A stretch of DNA of 6,368 nt from a bacterium. GTDB taxonomy: Bacteria > Vulcanimicrobiota > Vulcanimicrobiia > Vulcanimicrobiales > SCRA01. The stretch is from contig JAGWST010000474.1 of the NCBI GenBank assembly GCA_028869325.1, positions 1 through 6,368 of the forward strand, in the 5' to 3' direction. Below, piece after piece: positions 5,998 through 6,368 of this stretch; position 1 is the stretch's first letter; each line of letters starts with the position of its first letter. Position numbers and translations under genes: made by a program. Below the pieces are notes generated by a model. That model searched no databases. It was not told where the DNA came from and saw nothing but the letters and a program-made list of their open reading frames with translations.

Positions 5998-6368
5998 GCG
6001 TGCGACTCCGGCGGCCCGGAGAGCGCCTTGACGATCGTCTCCGTGTCGTAGCGCAGCATTGAGAGATAATCCGAGACTTGCGGCTGCTCACCCACGGAGT
6101 CGTCGTAGAGGCTCTCGACGGTGCGGACGCCGGCCGAGCGGGCCAGCTCGTCGACGAGCTTGGGATTGAACTGCGGCTCGGCGAAGACGGCGCGCACGTG
6201 ATGGCTCCGGGCCAAATCGACTAGATGCGCCAGCTCGTAGGCACTCGGCTCCTGGCCGGGATTGCGCTCGATGACGCCGATCAAGTTGAGATCGTAGCGC
6301 TTGGCGTAGTAGTACCACGCGTTGTGGAAGACGATCATCGTGCGCTGCCGCGGCGGAATCGTGGCGAC
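5994..6368 (-). CDS. znuA: Metal ABC transporter solute-binding protein, C-terminal part
   Basis: The frame is open to the right edge of the window, so only the last 124 residues are seen. The Met at 6338 is internal, because the ten codons before it (VATIPPRQRT) continue a typical ZnuA/TroA segment. The fragment is the C-terminal lobe of a cluster A-I binding protein (ZnuA/MntC/TroA/PsaA), which captures a divalent metal outside the cytoplasm and hands it to the permease. It shows IPPRQR at 4-9, HNAWYYYAKRYD at 15-26, VFAEPQFNP at 61-69 (close to the same segment in E. coli ZnuA) and LYDDSVGE at 88-94. His15 matches the third metal ligand of TroA and ZnuA (manganese-type PsaA has Glu there). 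Asp90 matches the Asp ligand of TroA and PsaA. A His at the third position favours zinc, though TroA-like proteins can also take manganese. The other two ligands, the signal peptide and any His-rich loop lie outside. It is the first gene seen of the operon. Confidence 0.9.
   Translation of the reverse strand, partial: VATIPPRQRTMIVFHNAWYYYAKRYDLNLIGVIERNPGQEPSAYELAHLVDLARSHHVRAVFAEPQFNPKLVDELARSAGVRTVESLYDDSVGEQPQVSDYLSMLRYDTETIVKALSGPPESHA
6006..6009 (-). promoter_or_regulatory. Shine-Dalgarno for the ABC ATPase gene
   Basis: GGAG (CTCC on the plus strand) sits inside the end of the binding-protein gene, 8 bases before ATG 5997. It supports that start, which also makes the ATGA overlap. Confidence 0.55.

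Noticed and set aside
1..6368. Search for CRISPR arrays, insertion-sequence ends, tRNA genes, defence genes and long direct or inverted repeats
   Set aside because: None was seen by eye. Repetition is limited to GC-rich codon patterns and TPR units, and a computed self-alignment would be needed to exclude short repeats.

Overview
The window is GC-rich DNA, about two thirds G+C by eye, and almost wholly coding. GTG starts, four-base ATGA overlaps and tight spacing point to a high-GC bacterium. Nothing here fixes the taxon. An under-sampled high-GC phylum such as Eremiobacterota would fit, but that is only a guess. I see no mobile element, CRISPR array, RNA gene or phage gene.

Plus strand, left half (1-3945). 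The window opens inside a long tetratricopeptide-repeat (TPR) gene, which ends at 989. After 38 bases comes a tight set of four genes: a class II-like histone-deacetylase-family zinc hydrolase (1028-2032), an unrecognised multi-pass membrane protein (2020-2913), a MauE/DoxX-type redox membrane protein with a CGCFG motif (2921-3355), and a membrane-anchored TlpA/ResA-like thioredoxin with a CPHC active site (3352-3945). They overlap or lie 7 bases apart, so they are probably one transcript. The TPR gene may be its upstream part. The last two genes look like a membrane and extracytoplasmic thiol-disulfide pair. Why they sit behind a deacetylase is not evident.

Minus strand, right half (3993-6368, read right to left). 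This is a metal-uptake ABC operon: solute-binding protein (C-terminal part only), ATPase, ABC-3 family permease, then a Fur-family regulator as the last gene. Each junction is an ATGA overlap, so the genes are translationally coupled. The metal ligands left in the binding-protein fragment (His and Asp), its ZnuA-like FAEPQF segment and the linked Fur-type repressor make zinc the best guess (ZnuABC plus Zur). Manganese or iron is not excluded. The repressor probably controls its own operon from a promoter beyond the right edge.

The two transcription units converge on a 47-base gap (3946-3992). No novel defence or mobile system was found. The most interesting points are the deacetylase/membrane protein/MauE/thioredoxin set, the unrecognised membrane protein within it, and the histidine-rich tail of the ABC ATPase.
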